Notes: generated from the sequence alone by a model not told the origin. A DNA stretch of 32,673 nucleotides from an uncultured Bacteroidales bacterium (GCA_947176235.1 CAMWPM010000026.1:1-32673), one strand, 5' to 3'; shown: positions 1-6,917, counted from the stretch's first letter. Program-made: numbers and translations.

Positions 1-53
1 TAGGACGCAAGATTTTCATTCTTGAAAGAGGAGTTCGATTCTCCTATGGGCTA
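1..53 (+). tRNA. tRNA-Glu (TTC), 5' end cut by window edge
   Basis: These 53 bases are identical to positions 413-465 of the complete tRNA-Glu downstream. They hold the 3' part of the D arm, the anticodon stem-loop with TTC anticodon, the T arm and the 3' acceptor strand with discriminator A. About 19 bases of the 5' end lie outside the window. CCA is not encoded. It lies 39 bases upstream of rpsT. Confidence 0.93.
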
Positions 54-92
54 CCTTTTAATAAAAAAACAGATAAGTTATTTTTTGTAATA

Positions 93-350
93 ATGGCAAA
101 CCATAAATCATCTTTAAAAAGAATTCGTCAGACCGAGGCTCGTCGTCTCCGCAATCGTTACTACGCTAAAACTGCCCGCAACGCCGTTCGCAACCTTCGC
201 AAAATGACCGACAAGGCTGCTGCAGCTGCCGAGCTCATCCGCGTTAGCGCTATGCTTGACCGTCTTGCTTCTAAGAAGGCCATCTCTAAGAACAAAGCCG
301 CCAACCTTAAGAGCAAGCTCGCCATCTACGTCAACAAGCTCGCTGCCTGA
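93..350 (+). CDS. rpsT: 30S ribosomal protein S20
   Basis: An 85-residue, strongly basic protein of the normal length for bacterial S20, a primary 16S rRNA-binding protein of the small subunit. The start [18 protein letters not shown] is the typical S20 opening, followed by the alternating Lys/Arg/Ala helical pattern of the family. It sits between two identical tRNA-Glu genes, an arrangement I know from other Bacteroidales, so it may be co-transcribed with the first one. There is no Shine-Dalgarno sequence, and the 39-base leader after the first tRNA is AT-rich. The antisense frame over the same bases is a shadow. Confidence 0.97.
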   Translation: MANHKSSLKRIRQTEARRLRNRYYAKTARNAVRNLRKMTDKAAAAAELIRVSAMLDRLASKKAISKNKAANLKSKLAIYVNKLAA

Positions 351-393
351 TCTCACATTTTTAGGCTTCGTCGCTTTTTTTTGACGACACGTC

Positions 394-465
394 GGCCCAT
401 TCGTCTATCGGCTAGGACGCAAGATTTTCATTCTTGAAAGAGGAGTTCGATTCTCCTATGGGCTA
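394..465 (+). tRNA. tRNA-Glu (TTC)
   Basis: A complete 72-base tRNA. The 7-bp acceptor stem pairs GGCCCAT with ATGGGCT (one G-T pair), the 7-base anticodon loop is TTTTCAT with anticodon TTC, the T stem is AGGAG/CTCCT, and the discriminator base is A. No CCA is encoded. It is identical over the shared 53 bases to the copy at the window start. It contains one of only three CTAG sites found in the window (412-415). Confidence 0.97.
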
Positions 466-505
466 CTCCGATCCAATCTTTATCTCATACCTCTCTAAAG
501 CCATC

Positions 506-543
506 AGGCGGTGCTTCCTCCACGGATCCACCGCCTATCTTTT
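506..543 (+). terminator. Probable terminator after tRNA-Glu
   Basis: An 8-bp perfect GC-rich stem (AGGCGGTG at 506-513 with CACCGCCT at 529-536, 15-base loop) is followed on the plus strand by ATCTTTT. It lies 40 bases after the tRNA and just before the stop codon of the convergent HEPN gene, so it could end both transcripts. The T run is short. Confidence 0.5.
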
Positions 544-959
544 CACTCTCCGCTCTCAACTCGCTCGTTAATCAATTCGGAAATTCTGCTCAACAGGTTT
601 TCCACTTTGGGTATATACGGTAACACATCTTCTTCATCCCAATCCATAAGATCATCATAGTCTCCTGTTTGCCTCATTCTGAAAAGTCGTTTAAGCAACT
701 TCCCTTCTTCCTCACTTAGTATTCCGGTTTGGATAAAATGGAGATTCATCATTCGGTTAACTCCCGCATGACTTGTGGTGACAATTTGATTTTTTAGCAA
801 CAAAGCTATGCAAGCATAAAACGCAGAATAATACAGTCGGTTGGCGGCCAAATTCCAGTAGCCACCTTTTATCACATATCGAAGTTCTGCAAAAGTATTC
901 TTTGCACGTTCAAGCCTATAGGATATTATAGCTTCTCGATCCGTCGATGATAGTGTCAT
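543..959 (-). CDS. HEPN domain protein, toxin partner of MNT/HEPN pair
   Basis: A 138-residue protein if it begins at the ATG one base after the stop of the MNT gene (TAATATG). A longer reading to 998 would overlap that gene. It resembles the UPF0332 HEPN family: an N-terminal helix (YRLERAKNTFAEL), a central NRLYYSAFYACIALL helix and a late RMRQTGDYDD segment. HEPN proteins of this kind are RNases or targets of nucleotidylation, controlled by the neighbouring MNT enzyme. The canonical RX4-6H nuclease motif is not evident: R96 is followed by D100-Y101, so Tyr stands where His would be expected. It could be a Tyr-modified regulator rather than an active RNase. The pairing is solid; the activity is inference. 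Confidence 0.82.
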   Translation of the reverse strand: MTLSSTDREAIISYRLERAKNTFAELRYVIKGGYWNLAANRLYYSAFYACIALLLKNQIVTTSHAGVNRMMNLHFIQTGILSEEEGKLLKRLFRMRQTGDYDDLMDWDEEDVLPYIPKVENLLSRISELINERVESGE

Positions 960-960
960 A

Positions 961-1329
961 TTAGTTCTGGAGTATGATGATTTTTTCCGATTCAACATTT
1001 TTATAGAACGGAAGAAAATTCCTTTTCAACCAGCCTGCGAATGTATAAACTCTTGAATTAAACACCTCTCCGAACGAAAGACCTACCGAATCTATAGCCC
1101 AGGCAATTTCGTCTTCTGTGGAAGCGCTGAGCTTTTCACCTCCGGGTATAAGTACATGCAGATCCCAGTCTGAATCTGGACGCGCGTCTCCTCTTGCTCT
1201 TGAGCCGTACAATGCCAGTCGGGAGCCCCTCGGAAGAACTTCTGCTGCCCTCTTCCTCAATGCCTCCATCAGGACTTCATATTTTTCCTTATCCATTTGC
1301 ATCTGATTATTAAGTCTCTTCAACGTCAA
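961..1329 (-). CDS. MNT-type nucleotidyltransferase, antitoxin partner
   Basis: A 122-residue minimal nucleotidyltransferase. The signature GS-X10-DXD is complete: G42-S43 (GSRARG) with D54 and D56 (DSDWDL), the metal-binding acidic pair of the polymerase beta superfamily. Proteins like this neutralise a HEPN partner, in known cases by adding AMP to it. The HEPN gene follows with a one-base gap, so the two are translated together. The start is uncertain: the ATG at 1329 lies 3 bases after the lipoprotein stop, and M10 or M12 are alternatives because the conserved domain begins near residue 20. The three minus-strand genes from 2214 down to 543 could be one transcript. Confidence 0.87.
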   Translation of the reverse strand: MTLKRLNNQMQMDKEKYEVLMEALRKRAAEVLPRGSRLALYGSRARGDARPDSDWDLHVLIPGGEKLSASTEDEIAWAIDSVGLSFGEVFNSRVYTFAGWLKRNFLPFYKNVESEKIIILQN

Positions 1330-1332
1330 TTA

Positions 1333-2214
1333 TTATCTCAGGGCTTCGACCTCCTGGTCTGAGAGTTTTCGGCCGCTTCGGTCGATATAGATCGTATTAT
1401 CGTTGAACGCGCCACGGCTAACTGTAGTTGATACTACTGCAAAACCATTCTTGTCGAATTTCCCCGCCGAAGTGTACTGTTCCGGAATCACCCATTTTCC
1501 CGCTTCATCAATATAGCCATAGCGCGGTACGAATCCGACCGCACGGTCACGGCTGAAACGACTCAGTTTGCCCGAGTCTCCCTTATATCCTCCCTGCACC
1601 TGATTGGATGCTGGAGCCATACCTCCGGATATATCACCGATATATCCTATCTCACCGAAAGGCACCACGATATTTCCGTCTCTGTCCACGACCTGGAATT
1701 CCACAAGCCTTGCGTAGTCATCTCCTTCAGGATGTCTCGAGCACTCGTTCTCAAACACTGCCGTGCCTTTAGGCGACACGGAAGTCAGTACATATCCGCA
1801 GTTATAGAGATCCGTCCCTGTTGTCAGATCTTTCAGGCTTGCTCCTGAGCCATCTGACACCCACACTCTTCCACCGGGAATGAAGTGAAAATCGCTCATA
1901 TTTGAGATATTTGCCGTTAGGATCTCTCCCTTGCGATTAACAATATTCTGTAAAGAATTACCGTTTTCCACCGAAGTTGCCACGGCATAACCCTCCTCAT
2001 TGAATTCACCCAGTTTACGGAATGACTGCGGACATACTGGCACATTGTTTTCGTCTACGAAATAGATGTCATTATCCATGGTTTCGAGGATAGCCACACC
2101 ATCCACTGGCTCCGAACGGTTCAGAATATCGTCATTGGAAATTTTCGAAGAGCCACAGGCTGTAAGCACCAGCACACCGGCAAGGAATAGATTCTTGATT
2201 TTCATAACACTCAC
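1333..2214 (-). CDS. WG-repeat-like lipoprotein
   Basis: A 293-residue predicted lipoprotein. The N terminus is hydrophobic and ends in a lipobox LVLTAC with Cys20, so it should be exported and lipid-anchored. The body contains beta-rich repeats of the WG (KWG) type, clearest in GYIDEAGKWVIPEQYTSAG and less so around the FRKLGEFNEEGYAVATS segment. Such repeats are presumed protein-interaction modules; the function is unknown. The start could be M1 or M4 (MKIKNLFLAG). It is the first gene of a possible operon with the MNT/HEPN pair 3 bases downstream, and a TATATTTG box lies 26 bases upstream. A functional link between the lipoprotein and the toxin-antitoxin pair is not shown. Confidence 0.75.
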   Translation of the reverse strand: MSVMKIKNLFLAGVLVLTACGSSKISNDDILNRSEPVDGVAILETMDNDIYFVDENNVPVCPQSFRKLGEFNEEGYAVATSVENGNSLQNIVNRKGEILTANISNMSDFHFIPGGRVWVSDGSGASLKDLTTGTDLYNCGYVLTSVSPKGTAVFENECSRHPEGDDYARLVEFQVVDRDGNIVVPFGEIGYIGDISGGMAPASNQVQGGYKGDSGKLSRFSRDRAVGFVPRYGYIDEAGKWVIPEQYTSAGKFDKNGFAVVSTTVSRGAFNDNTIYIDRSGRKLSDQEVEALR

Positions 2215-2239
2215 TGCTTATTTTAATTATTATTTTTCA

Positions 2240-2247
2240 CAAATATA
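2240..2247 (-). promoter_or_regulatory. Candidate -7 box for lipoprotein/MNT/HEPN genes
   Basis: TATATTTG on the minus strand matches the Bacteroidetes TAnnTTTG consensus, 26 bases upstream of the lipoprotein start. No TTTG was found at the usual -33 distance, so this is only a candidate. Confidence 0.35.
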
Positions 2248-2587
2248 TCACTTTCCCCCCAAAACTCCTAACATCCATCCCACAATTTCTCGTTCCTTTG
2301 GATCACTACAAAAAACACTATCGACATATGCCAAAGTTTAAATATTCTGAATTGTTGAGAAAACTTAGAATTTTAAACCGAAATGGGGGTGGTAGGATCC
2401 TCTGTTGCATAAAAAACTTATGCTGTTGGCACGAATTTAATAAACAAGATAGTTATAACAATTATTTAACGATTCTATGACATATTCAAAGGATGCTACT
2501 GCCCACATTATCATCATAATTGAAAAAACATTATTCTTAAAAGATCTATAAAAATATTCCAATTTGGCATATTATATATTGTGATAT

Positions 2588-2607
2588 TAATTTTATTAAT
2601 AAAATTA
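2588..2607. promoter_or_regulatory. 20-bp perfect palindrome, candidate operator (C-box) of the XRE regulator
   Basis: TAATTTTATTAATAAAATTA reads identically on both strands. It ends 7 bases before the ATG of the small XRE protein at 2615. Controller proteins of restriction-modification systems are dimers that bind dyad-symmetric sites just upstream of their own gene. Its position suits autoregulation of the regulator/endonuclease operon. All bases are A or T, so chance symmetry is more likely than for mixed sequence. Confidence 0.4.
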
Positions 2608-2614
2608 TTCAGGA

Positions 2615-2881
2615 ATGAAATCCATTCATAATAAAGCATATCAACAATTACTGAGACTATTACGGTCTAAGAGGCTGGATAACGGTATTACTCAAAGGGA
2701 ACTTGCCTCTCGGTTAGGCGTCTGCCAAGGTTTTGTGAGTAAAATTGAAACTCATGAGCGTAGATTGGATGTAATTGAACTTAGAGACATATGTAATGCC
2801 ATGGGTATTTCTTTTCGGCAATTCGTAATTGAGTTTGATGATAGTCTAAATCAAGACAAAAAAGATAATGAAAAAGATTAA
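2615..2881 (+). CDS. XRE-family HTH regulator, probable R-M controller protein
   Basis: An 88-residue protein made almost entirely of one helix-turn-helix domain (about residues 10-70). Its core is GITQRELASRLGVCQGFVSK, followed by IETHERRLDVIEL, the usual XRE ending. Size and location match the C (controller) proteins of type II restriction-modification systems. These delay endonuclease expression until the methyltransferase has protected the genome. The endonuclease gene begins inside its last codons (14-base overlap), so the two are translationally coupled. A 20-bp palindrome lies just upstream. The C-terminal tail (DSLNQDKKDNEKD) is charged. Family assignment is firm; the controller role is inferred from context. 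Confidence 0.88.
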   Translation: MKSIHNKAYQQLLRLLRSKRLDNGITQRELASRLGVCQGFVSKIETHERRLDVIELRDICNAMGISFRQFVIEFDDSLNQDKKDNEKD

Positions 2882-3467
2882 GATCTCCAATGGCGATATT
2901 GAGAAACTCTCAAATGCCAGCAAATACCCTTTCCCCAAATATGCAACACAGATTATCAATCTTTTAAATAGTAACGCACAGGGGACACGTCCTGCCGTTG
3001 TAGGGCAGATGTCAGAGCTTATTCAGGAATTCCAAGGCAAGACTTTAGACGAATGGATAGAATGGTATTCTATAAAGCAGCCAGATGCTATACAGAAAGC
3101 TACGGATAAAATCTTCGCAATGTATCAATTGATGAGCGAAGCTTTTGCGTCAATAAATCGCCCTATGATAGAGGCTTGGGTAAAAGACTTGGTCCACATC
3201 AAAACCTATTGTGGATTAAAATTTCAAAGCGCGATCCTGGTTTTCTTATCAGATAAATACAATACCACATGGAGATTGGCAAATGTTGAGGAGGAGGCAC
3301 AAGGCATCGACGGTTATGTTGGAGAGAAACCAGTACAAATTAAGTCGAGTACCTACAAATTAGAAGCTCGGCTCGCTGAGAATATTGAAGTTCCTATTGT
3401 ATATTACGAAAAGAAAAAAGACGGCGTTAACATATATTTCGATGAAACAATATTTCAAAAACAATAA
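2868..3467 (+). CDS. MjaI-family type II restriction endonuclease
   Basis: A 199-residue protein that I recognise as the MjaI family, whose founding member cleaves CTAG. Family landmarks are NAQGTRPAVVGQMSELIQEF (about 36-55), an aromatic-rich DEWIEWYSIKQPDAI segment (61-75), and the catalytic region GIDGYVGEKPVQIKSSTYK (147-164). D148 with Q157-I-K159 fits a PD-(D/E)XK-like site in which Gln replaces the usual acidic residue. The length is normal for the family. It overlaps the regulator by 14 bases and precedes the second endonuclease-like gene by 2 bases. A matching cytosine-N4-type methyltransferase lies convergent at 4457-5524. Target CTAG is inferred from the family. Confidence 0.87.
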   Translation: MKKIKISNGDIEKLSNASKYPFPKYATQIINLLNSNAQGTRPAVVGQMSELIQEFQGKTLDEWIEWYSIKQPDAIQKATDKIFAMYQLMSEAFASINRPMIEAWVKDLVHIKTYCGLKFQSAILVFLSDKYNTTWRLANVEEEAQGIDGYVGEKPVQIKSSTYKLEARLAENIEVPIVYYEKKKDGVNIYFDETIFQKQ

Positions 3468-3469
3468 CT

Positions 3470-4243
3470 ATGGATGAATTTATTTTAAAAATTGATAAAG
3501 AAAAATTCCGATCTACGAACGGAGCATGGAACGATTTGATGCTTAATGATCCATGGTCTGTCGGATATGTTTCCACTCTTATTGAAGCTAAAAATTGGAA
3601 ATCAAAAGAGGAATGGGAGGAAACCTATTATGCAAGTGGTGAGGTTAGAAATAAACTTATCGAGAGAAACGCTCAAAATTTCGGTTTATCACCAGATTTT
3701 TTTAATGATATTACTATACCTTACAACAAATCAAAATATCACCTATTAAGTTGGGACATTAAGAATCTTAATACTCAAAAAGGTAGAACTCGAGAGGATT
3801 TCAAATCAAAAGGTAAAATACTTTATGATGCAGTCAAGGATAATGGATATGATTTATCTTTGAATGAATGCATTGAATGCGTACGTTTCAGGGTTATATG
3901 TGAAACATGGAACGGAATCATTTTACGTGAAAACAATACCATTAGTTCTTTGCACAGACTTTTTCCCAATTTGACATTCGAGAAAGTGGATGGAGAAATG
4001 GATCATACATATGCTGTAGATTTTCAAGTGTTCAATTCCGGGTATCTTATGTGTGCTATACAGATTAAACCTAAGACATATCTCGGATCTGCGCCATATA
4101 TTAGGAAGGCCAGAATAGCTAACGAAAATAAATATGCTGCATATAAAGAAAAATACGGTGCTCCTGTCTTGACAGTAATATCAAAAACAAATGGTGAGAT
4201 ATTAAATGGTGAAGTAATCTCTCAGATTAAAGCTTTAATGTAA
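3470..4243 (+). CDS. Putative second endonuclease subunit with D...QIKxxTY core
   Basis: A 257-residue protein that I do not recognise as a named family. Its C-terminal third contains YAVDFQVF (D174) followed by IQIKPKTY (Q188-I-K190), spaced like a PD-(D/E)XK nuclease core. It shares the QIKxxTY signature with the MjaI-family protein two bases upstream. Upstream helical segments (about 45-70 and 105-145) contain many charged residues. No membrane segment or signal peptide is visible. The 2-base gap and shared core suggest that it works with the upstream protein, perhaps as a second subunit of a heteromeric restriction enzyme or as a second nuclease. It could instead be an unrelated DNA-binding partner. 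The pairing is seen in the sequence; the function is inference. Confidence 0.6.
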   Translation: MDEFILKIDKEKFRSTNGAWNDLMLNDPWSVGYVSTLIEAKNWKSKEEWEETYYASGEVRNKLIERNAQNFGLSPDFFNDITIPYNKSKYHLLSWDIKNLNTQKGRTREDFKSKGKILYDAVKDNGYDLSLNECIECVRFRVICETWNGIILRENNTISSLHRLFPNLTFEKVDGEMDHTYAVDFQVFNSGYLMCAIQIKPKTYLGSAPYIRKARIANENKYAAYKEKYGAPVLTVISKTNGEILNGEVISQIKALM

Positions 4244-4249
4244 AATAAA

Positions 4250-4363
4250 GTGAGTTCGACATAAGTAATAGGTCACCAAAAATAAAATAATCAGCCATTT
4301 AGGAAAGAGCTAAGTGGCTGATGGTTCTATTGTTGGATGGGCGATCTCTTATGTCGAACTCAC
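4250..4363. repeat. 114-bp element with 16-bp perfect terminal inverted repeats
   Basis: GTGAGTTCGACATAAG at 4250-4265 is exactly reverse-complemented at 4348-4363. Nested inside is a second inverted repeat, TCAGCCATTTA (4291-4301) against TAAGTGGCTGA (4311-4321), with one non-Watson-Crick position. The whole can fold into a long cruciform or RNA hairpin. It lies between the convergent endonuclease and methyltransferase genes. It could be a MITE-like non-autonomous transposable element or a bidirectional terminator; there is no T run and no clear target-site duplication. Confidence 0.65.
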
Positions 4364-4456
4364 ATTAATTAGGCAATTCATTACGACACAGTCTATTCTA
4401 ACTCATATCATAGATAATTGTTCAATCTGAGTCCCATTTTCAGCTATAGACAAGAC

Positions 4457-5524
4457 TTAAAAATGCCTGTCTATAAGATAGGATGATACAACCTCGATAT
4501 TATTTGTTTCCTCAATAACATTAATATTTTCCAGGAAATGGAAGTAAATATCTGTTTCTTGTCCAGTCACAACCCTACATTCCAAATGATCATTATAATG
4601 CTTGACTTCTCTCTTCATCTTAATACGATCATCTACAAACTCCATATGCTTTTTATAACGATCATAGATAAATGAGTTGACTTTAGCAACACTGAGAGTT
4701 TCAAAAAATTTTTTTAGCAACGGTTTTATGAGATGATCGATCTCATAACCTACACTAATTCGCTCGCATAGAATTGCAGCTATTATAGTAGTTCCTAAGC
4801 CAACGAAAGGGTCAAGAACCACGTCGCCTCGAAGAGAAAACATATTTATCAATCGAAAAGGCAGCTCCAGGGGGAAAGATGCATTTCGTTCTCTCGTAGG
4901 AGATTTTTCTATTTTCTGCTTAACACCATTTAACTCCCAAACATCAGAGAACCAAACATTTCGTTCTTCCCAAAAGAAAGAACTTTCTCTTCGTTCTTTC
5001 TTTTCTGAGGCTGTTTTGAATACTCTTTTTGACCCTTTACGAAATATCAAAATCCATTCGTGCTCTAAGGTTACATAAGCACCACAGGGTAACATCCCGC
5101 TCCCCATAAATTTGTTAGGGGCATTCGTGGCTTTCCTCCACAGGATATATGGAAGACTGGTGAAGCCTATTTTTACACAAGCGGAAATTATTCGTGTATT
5201 ATTGTTATAAAGGGTAAACTCCCCATTGATAGTACGTGTAGCATCACCAATATTTATACACAAAAATGCTCCTTCCTTCATAACTCTCCAGCATTCATTC
5301 CATACCTTATCAAGCTCTTGATGCATCAACTCAAAAGCCAATTTCGGATTGTTAGCATTTAGCGCTGTAGTTATTGCGGAATTTTGTTCACCAAATATCT
5401 CATCCCACATTTCTATCATTGGATATGGAGGAGAGGTAACGACCAAGTCAACGGAATTGTCAGCCAACTCGGTCATATACTGTGAAGCATGAAAAATTAT
5501 GTTATGAGATTGGGCTATTCTCAT
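4457..5524 (-). CDS. DNA methyltransferase, beta class, N4-cytosine type (TSPPY)
   Basis: A 355-residue SAM-dependent DNA methyltransferase. Catalytic motif IV TSPPYP (S31-P-P-Y34) precedes SAM-binding motif I DPFVGLGT (238-245), the order that defines the beta class. SPPY rather than DPPY usually means N4-cytosine methylation, as in enzymes protecting CTAG. The region between (FPLELPFRLINMF) matches the usual segment before motif I. The last ~90 residues are not conserved to my eye. Its ATG overlaps the stop of the membrane-protein gene (ATGA), so it is the third gene of a coupled operon starting at 6896. It most likely protects the host from the convergent MjaI-family endonuclease. Base and site specificity are inferred. 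Confidence 0.9.
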   Translation of the reverse strand: MRIAQSHNIIFHASQYMTELADNSVDLVVTSPPYPMIEMWDEIFGEQNSAITTALNANNPKLAFELMHQELDKVWNECWRVMKEGAFLCINIGDATRTINGEFTLYNNNTRIISACVKIGFTSLPYILWRKATNAPNKFMGSGMLPCGAYVTLEHEWILIFRKGSKRVFKTASEKKERRESSFFWEERNVWFSDVWELNGVKQKIEKSPTRERNASFPLELPFRLINMFSLRGDVVLDPFVGLGTTIIAAILCERISVGYEIDHLIKPLLKKFFETLSVAKVNSFIYDRYKKHMEFVDDRIKMKREVKHYNDHLECRVVTGQETDIYFHFLENINVIEETNNIEVVSSYLIDRHF

Positions 5525-6021
5525 GTTTTTGATTGCATAAAATATAGATTGGTCACCACACGTATTGTGCTAAACAATAGAGAAAACGATACACTTATAA
5601 AAAGTCCATTAGCAATCAAGGCAAAAAACCAAGGGACATCTAACGGTATGGCCTTTGCTATGAAATATGTAACGATAATTAGAGCTGCGGTTAAGATTGC
5701 AAATGAAAATTCTGTGATAAGGACTCTATATAGAGATACTGGTACATTTCTAATGGTTTTCCCAGAAGGGTAATTGTTGACCAAAACTTTAAATTTGTCA
5801 GATGTAACTAAGACAGACAACGCAGTTAAAATAAACCCTAATAATATCTCAGCACACGGGATAAATTTTTCTATATAATTCAACTGAATATTCATGCCAC
5901 GAATTTCGCAAAAACAGCTACCTCCAGCCAATAGCATCGGCAAAATTATCTCAAACAATCGTTCTTTACGAGAAAGAGTTGATAGATAATCCAATGGTAT
6001 ATATAAGAATTCAAAATACAT
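5521..6021 (-). CDS. Small 4-TM membrane protein of the R-M island
   Basis: A 166-residue hydrophobic protein of no family I recognise. Four membrane segments are visible at about residues 22-40, 54-73, 98-121 and 130-152, with a short hydrophilic loop (DKFKVLVNNYPSGKTIRN) in the middle. Its start overlaps the stop of the upstream gene by one base (TAATG) and its stop overlaps the methyltransferase start (ATGA). The three genes are therefore translated in tandem. A small 4-TM protein beside an uncharacterised soluble protein in a defence island resembles sensor/membrane-effector layouts; Kiwa, with its 4-TM KwaA, is one comparison. I cannot show homology. Low G+C, like its neighbours, suggests horizontal acquisition. 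Confidence 0.75.
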   Translation of the reverse strand: MYFEFLYIPLDYLSTLSRKERLFEIILPMLLAGGSCFCEIRGMNIQLNYIEKFIPCAEILLGFILTALSVLVTSDKFKVLVNNYPSGKTIRNVPVSLYRVLITEFSFAILTAALIIVTYFIAKAIPLDVPWFFALIANGLFISVSFSLLFSTIRVVTNLYFMQSKT

Positions 6022-6896
6022 TACCCAAATTGGTTTGACAATTCTTTTATTGATTGAAACATTTCAGCAGAGCTAAACTCCCCTGTATCATCATTTTGCG
6101 ACACCTCGACATATTCTTTTTTAACAATAAAGCCAGTGTCAATAATGGTTTCATTGTTGTTGCCAATTCTGCCTACAACTCTAATTCTTCGAATATTACT
6201 TTGGTTACCGTTATATTTGTCAACAATATGATACAATGAGTTAAGGATACTTTTCTTTCTATTAGCCTTAATCTGCAAAATCACATCATCCTGAATAGTT
6301 TCATATGTCTCTGTAAAATTTAGCGCAGAGGATCCCAAAATATTCTTGTCAATATAAATATTTGCGCAAGTAACACGGCTCATATTATTGAGGACTTCTG
6401 TGAAATCATCTCGTGGCATCATCTCTAAAGAAAAGAAACCATGTAATTTTTCACTATCATCCTCTGTATCCGCATTGTAAATCGATAGCCCAAAGTTTAA
6501 ATAATCTACTATATTATTACCGGTCATTAGATTATTCCCTGATTCAATTAAAGCTATAGGAGACCCATCAATCCTCTTAAGTACCACATGTGTTTTCATT
6601 TGCTCCCCTTCATCCATGGTCTTTGGATTTTCTCTTTCTACAACAGTGTTTCTATCAAGTAATGGGGCTCTGTAACTATGTCTTGCGCTTTTAAATAAGA
6701 TTGAAGCTACATCATCCTCTTCTGAGGAAATTTCAGATATGAAGCCAAATTTATTTCCATCAAGATCTTTCTTCCGAATTGATCTTTCTAATGTGGTCAG
6801 ATATCTACACACAGTTAAAGTGGGGTTCCATGCAGGTAATTCCAGTCCACTTTGCTTAAATAATATAAAATAAAATCCAATTTTCCTTTTTGCCAT
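6021..6896 (-). CDS. Uncharacterised soluble protein, first gene of methyltransferase operon
   Basis: A 291-residue protein that I do not recognise. It has no signal peptide, membrane segment or classical nuclease, NTPase or helix-turn-helix motif. Mixed alpha/beta composition is suggested by strands such as THVVLKRIDGSPIALIE (about 103-119) and IRRIRVVGRIG. The C terminus (DDTGEFSSAEMFQSIKELSNQFG) is acidic and helical. It overlaps the 4-TM gene by one base and begins 14 bases after a probable transcription start (TAATTTTG at 6918-6925). It therefore heads the operon that also encodes the methyltransferase. The tight coupling suggests that the two unknown genes belong to the mobile defence cargo, not the core genome. 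Function cannot be assigned. Confidence 0.75.
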   Translation of the reverse strand: MAKRKIGFYFILFKQSGLELPAWNPTLTVCRYLTTLERSIRKKDLDGNKFGFISEISSEEDDVASILFKSARHSYRAPLLDRNTVVERENPKTMDEGEQMKTHVVLKRIDGSPIALIESGNNLMTGNNIVDYLNFGLSIYNADTEDDSEKLHGFFSLEMMPRDDFTEVLNNMSRVTCANIYIDKNILGSSALNFTETYETIQDDVILQIKANRKKSILNSLYHIVDKYNGNQSNIRRIRVVGRIGNNNETIIDTGFIVKKEYVEVSQNDDTGEFSSAEMFQSIKELSNQFG

Positions 6897-6917
6897 AACA
6901 AATATTGTTTAATACTG

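Larger units (their letters stand above)
2215..2614. other. 400-base AT-rich intergenic region at the island edge
   Basis: There is no convincing gene. It separates the divergent lipoprotein (minus) and XRE regulator (plus). It marks the change from GC-rich core to AT-rich island DNA. A 50-codon frame at 2328-2480 begins with a HicA-like stretch and may be a toxin remnant (see findings). The last 30 bases hold a 20-bp palindrome. TTTG at 2563-2566 followed by TATATTG at 2575-2581 is at best a weak promoter for the regulator. No tRNA 3'-end duplication is visible here. Confidence 0.6.

Noticed and set aside
361-390. T-rich hairpin after rpsT as a terminator
   Set aside because: The stem is only 5 bp (TCGTC/GACGA) with the T run in the loop and none after it; transcription may continue into tRNA-Glu.
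4445-4475. TATAGACA/TGTCTATA inverted repeat at the methyltransferase 3' end
   Set aside because: AT-rich 8-bp stem overlapping the stop codon, with no T run on the minus strand; chance is adequate.
5489-5773. 94-codon plus-strand frame over the methyltransferase start
   Set aside because: Antisense to two genes joined by an ATGA overlap; no recognisable sequence.
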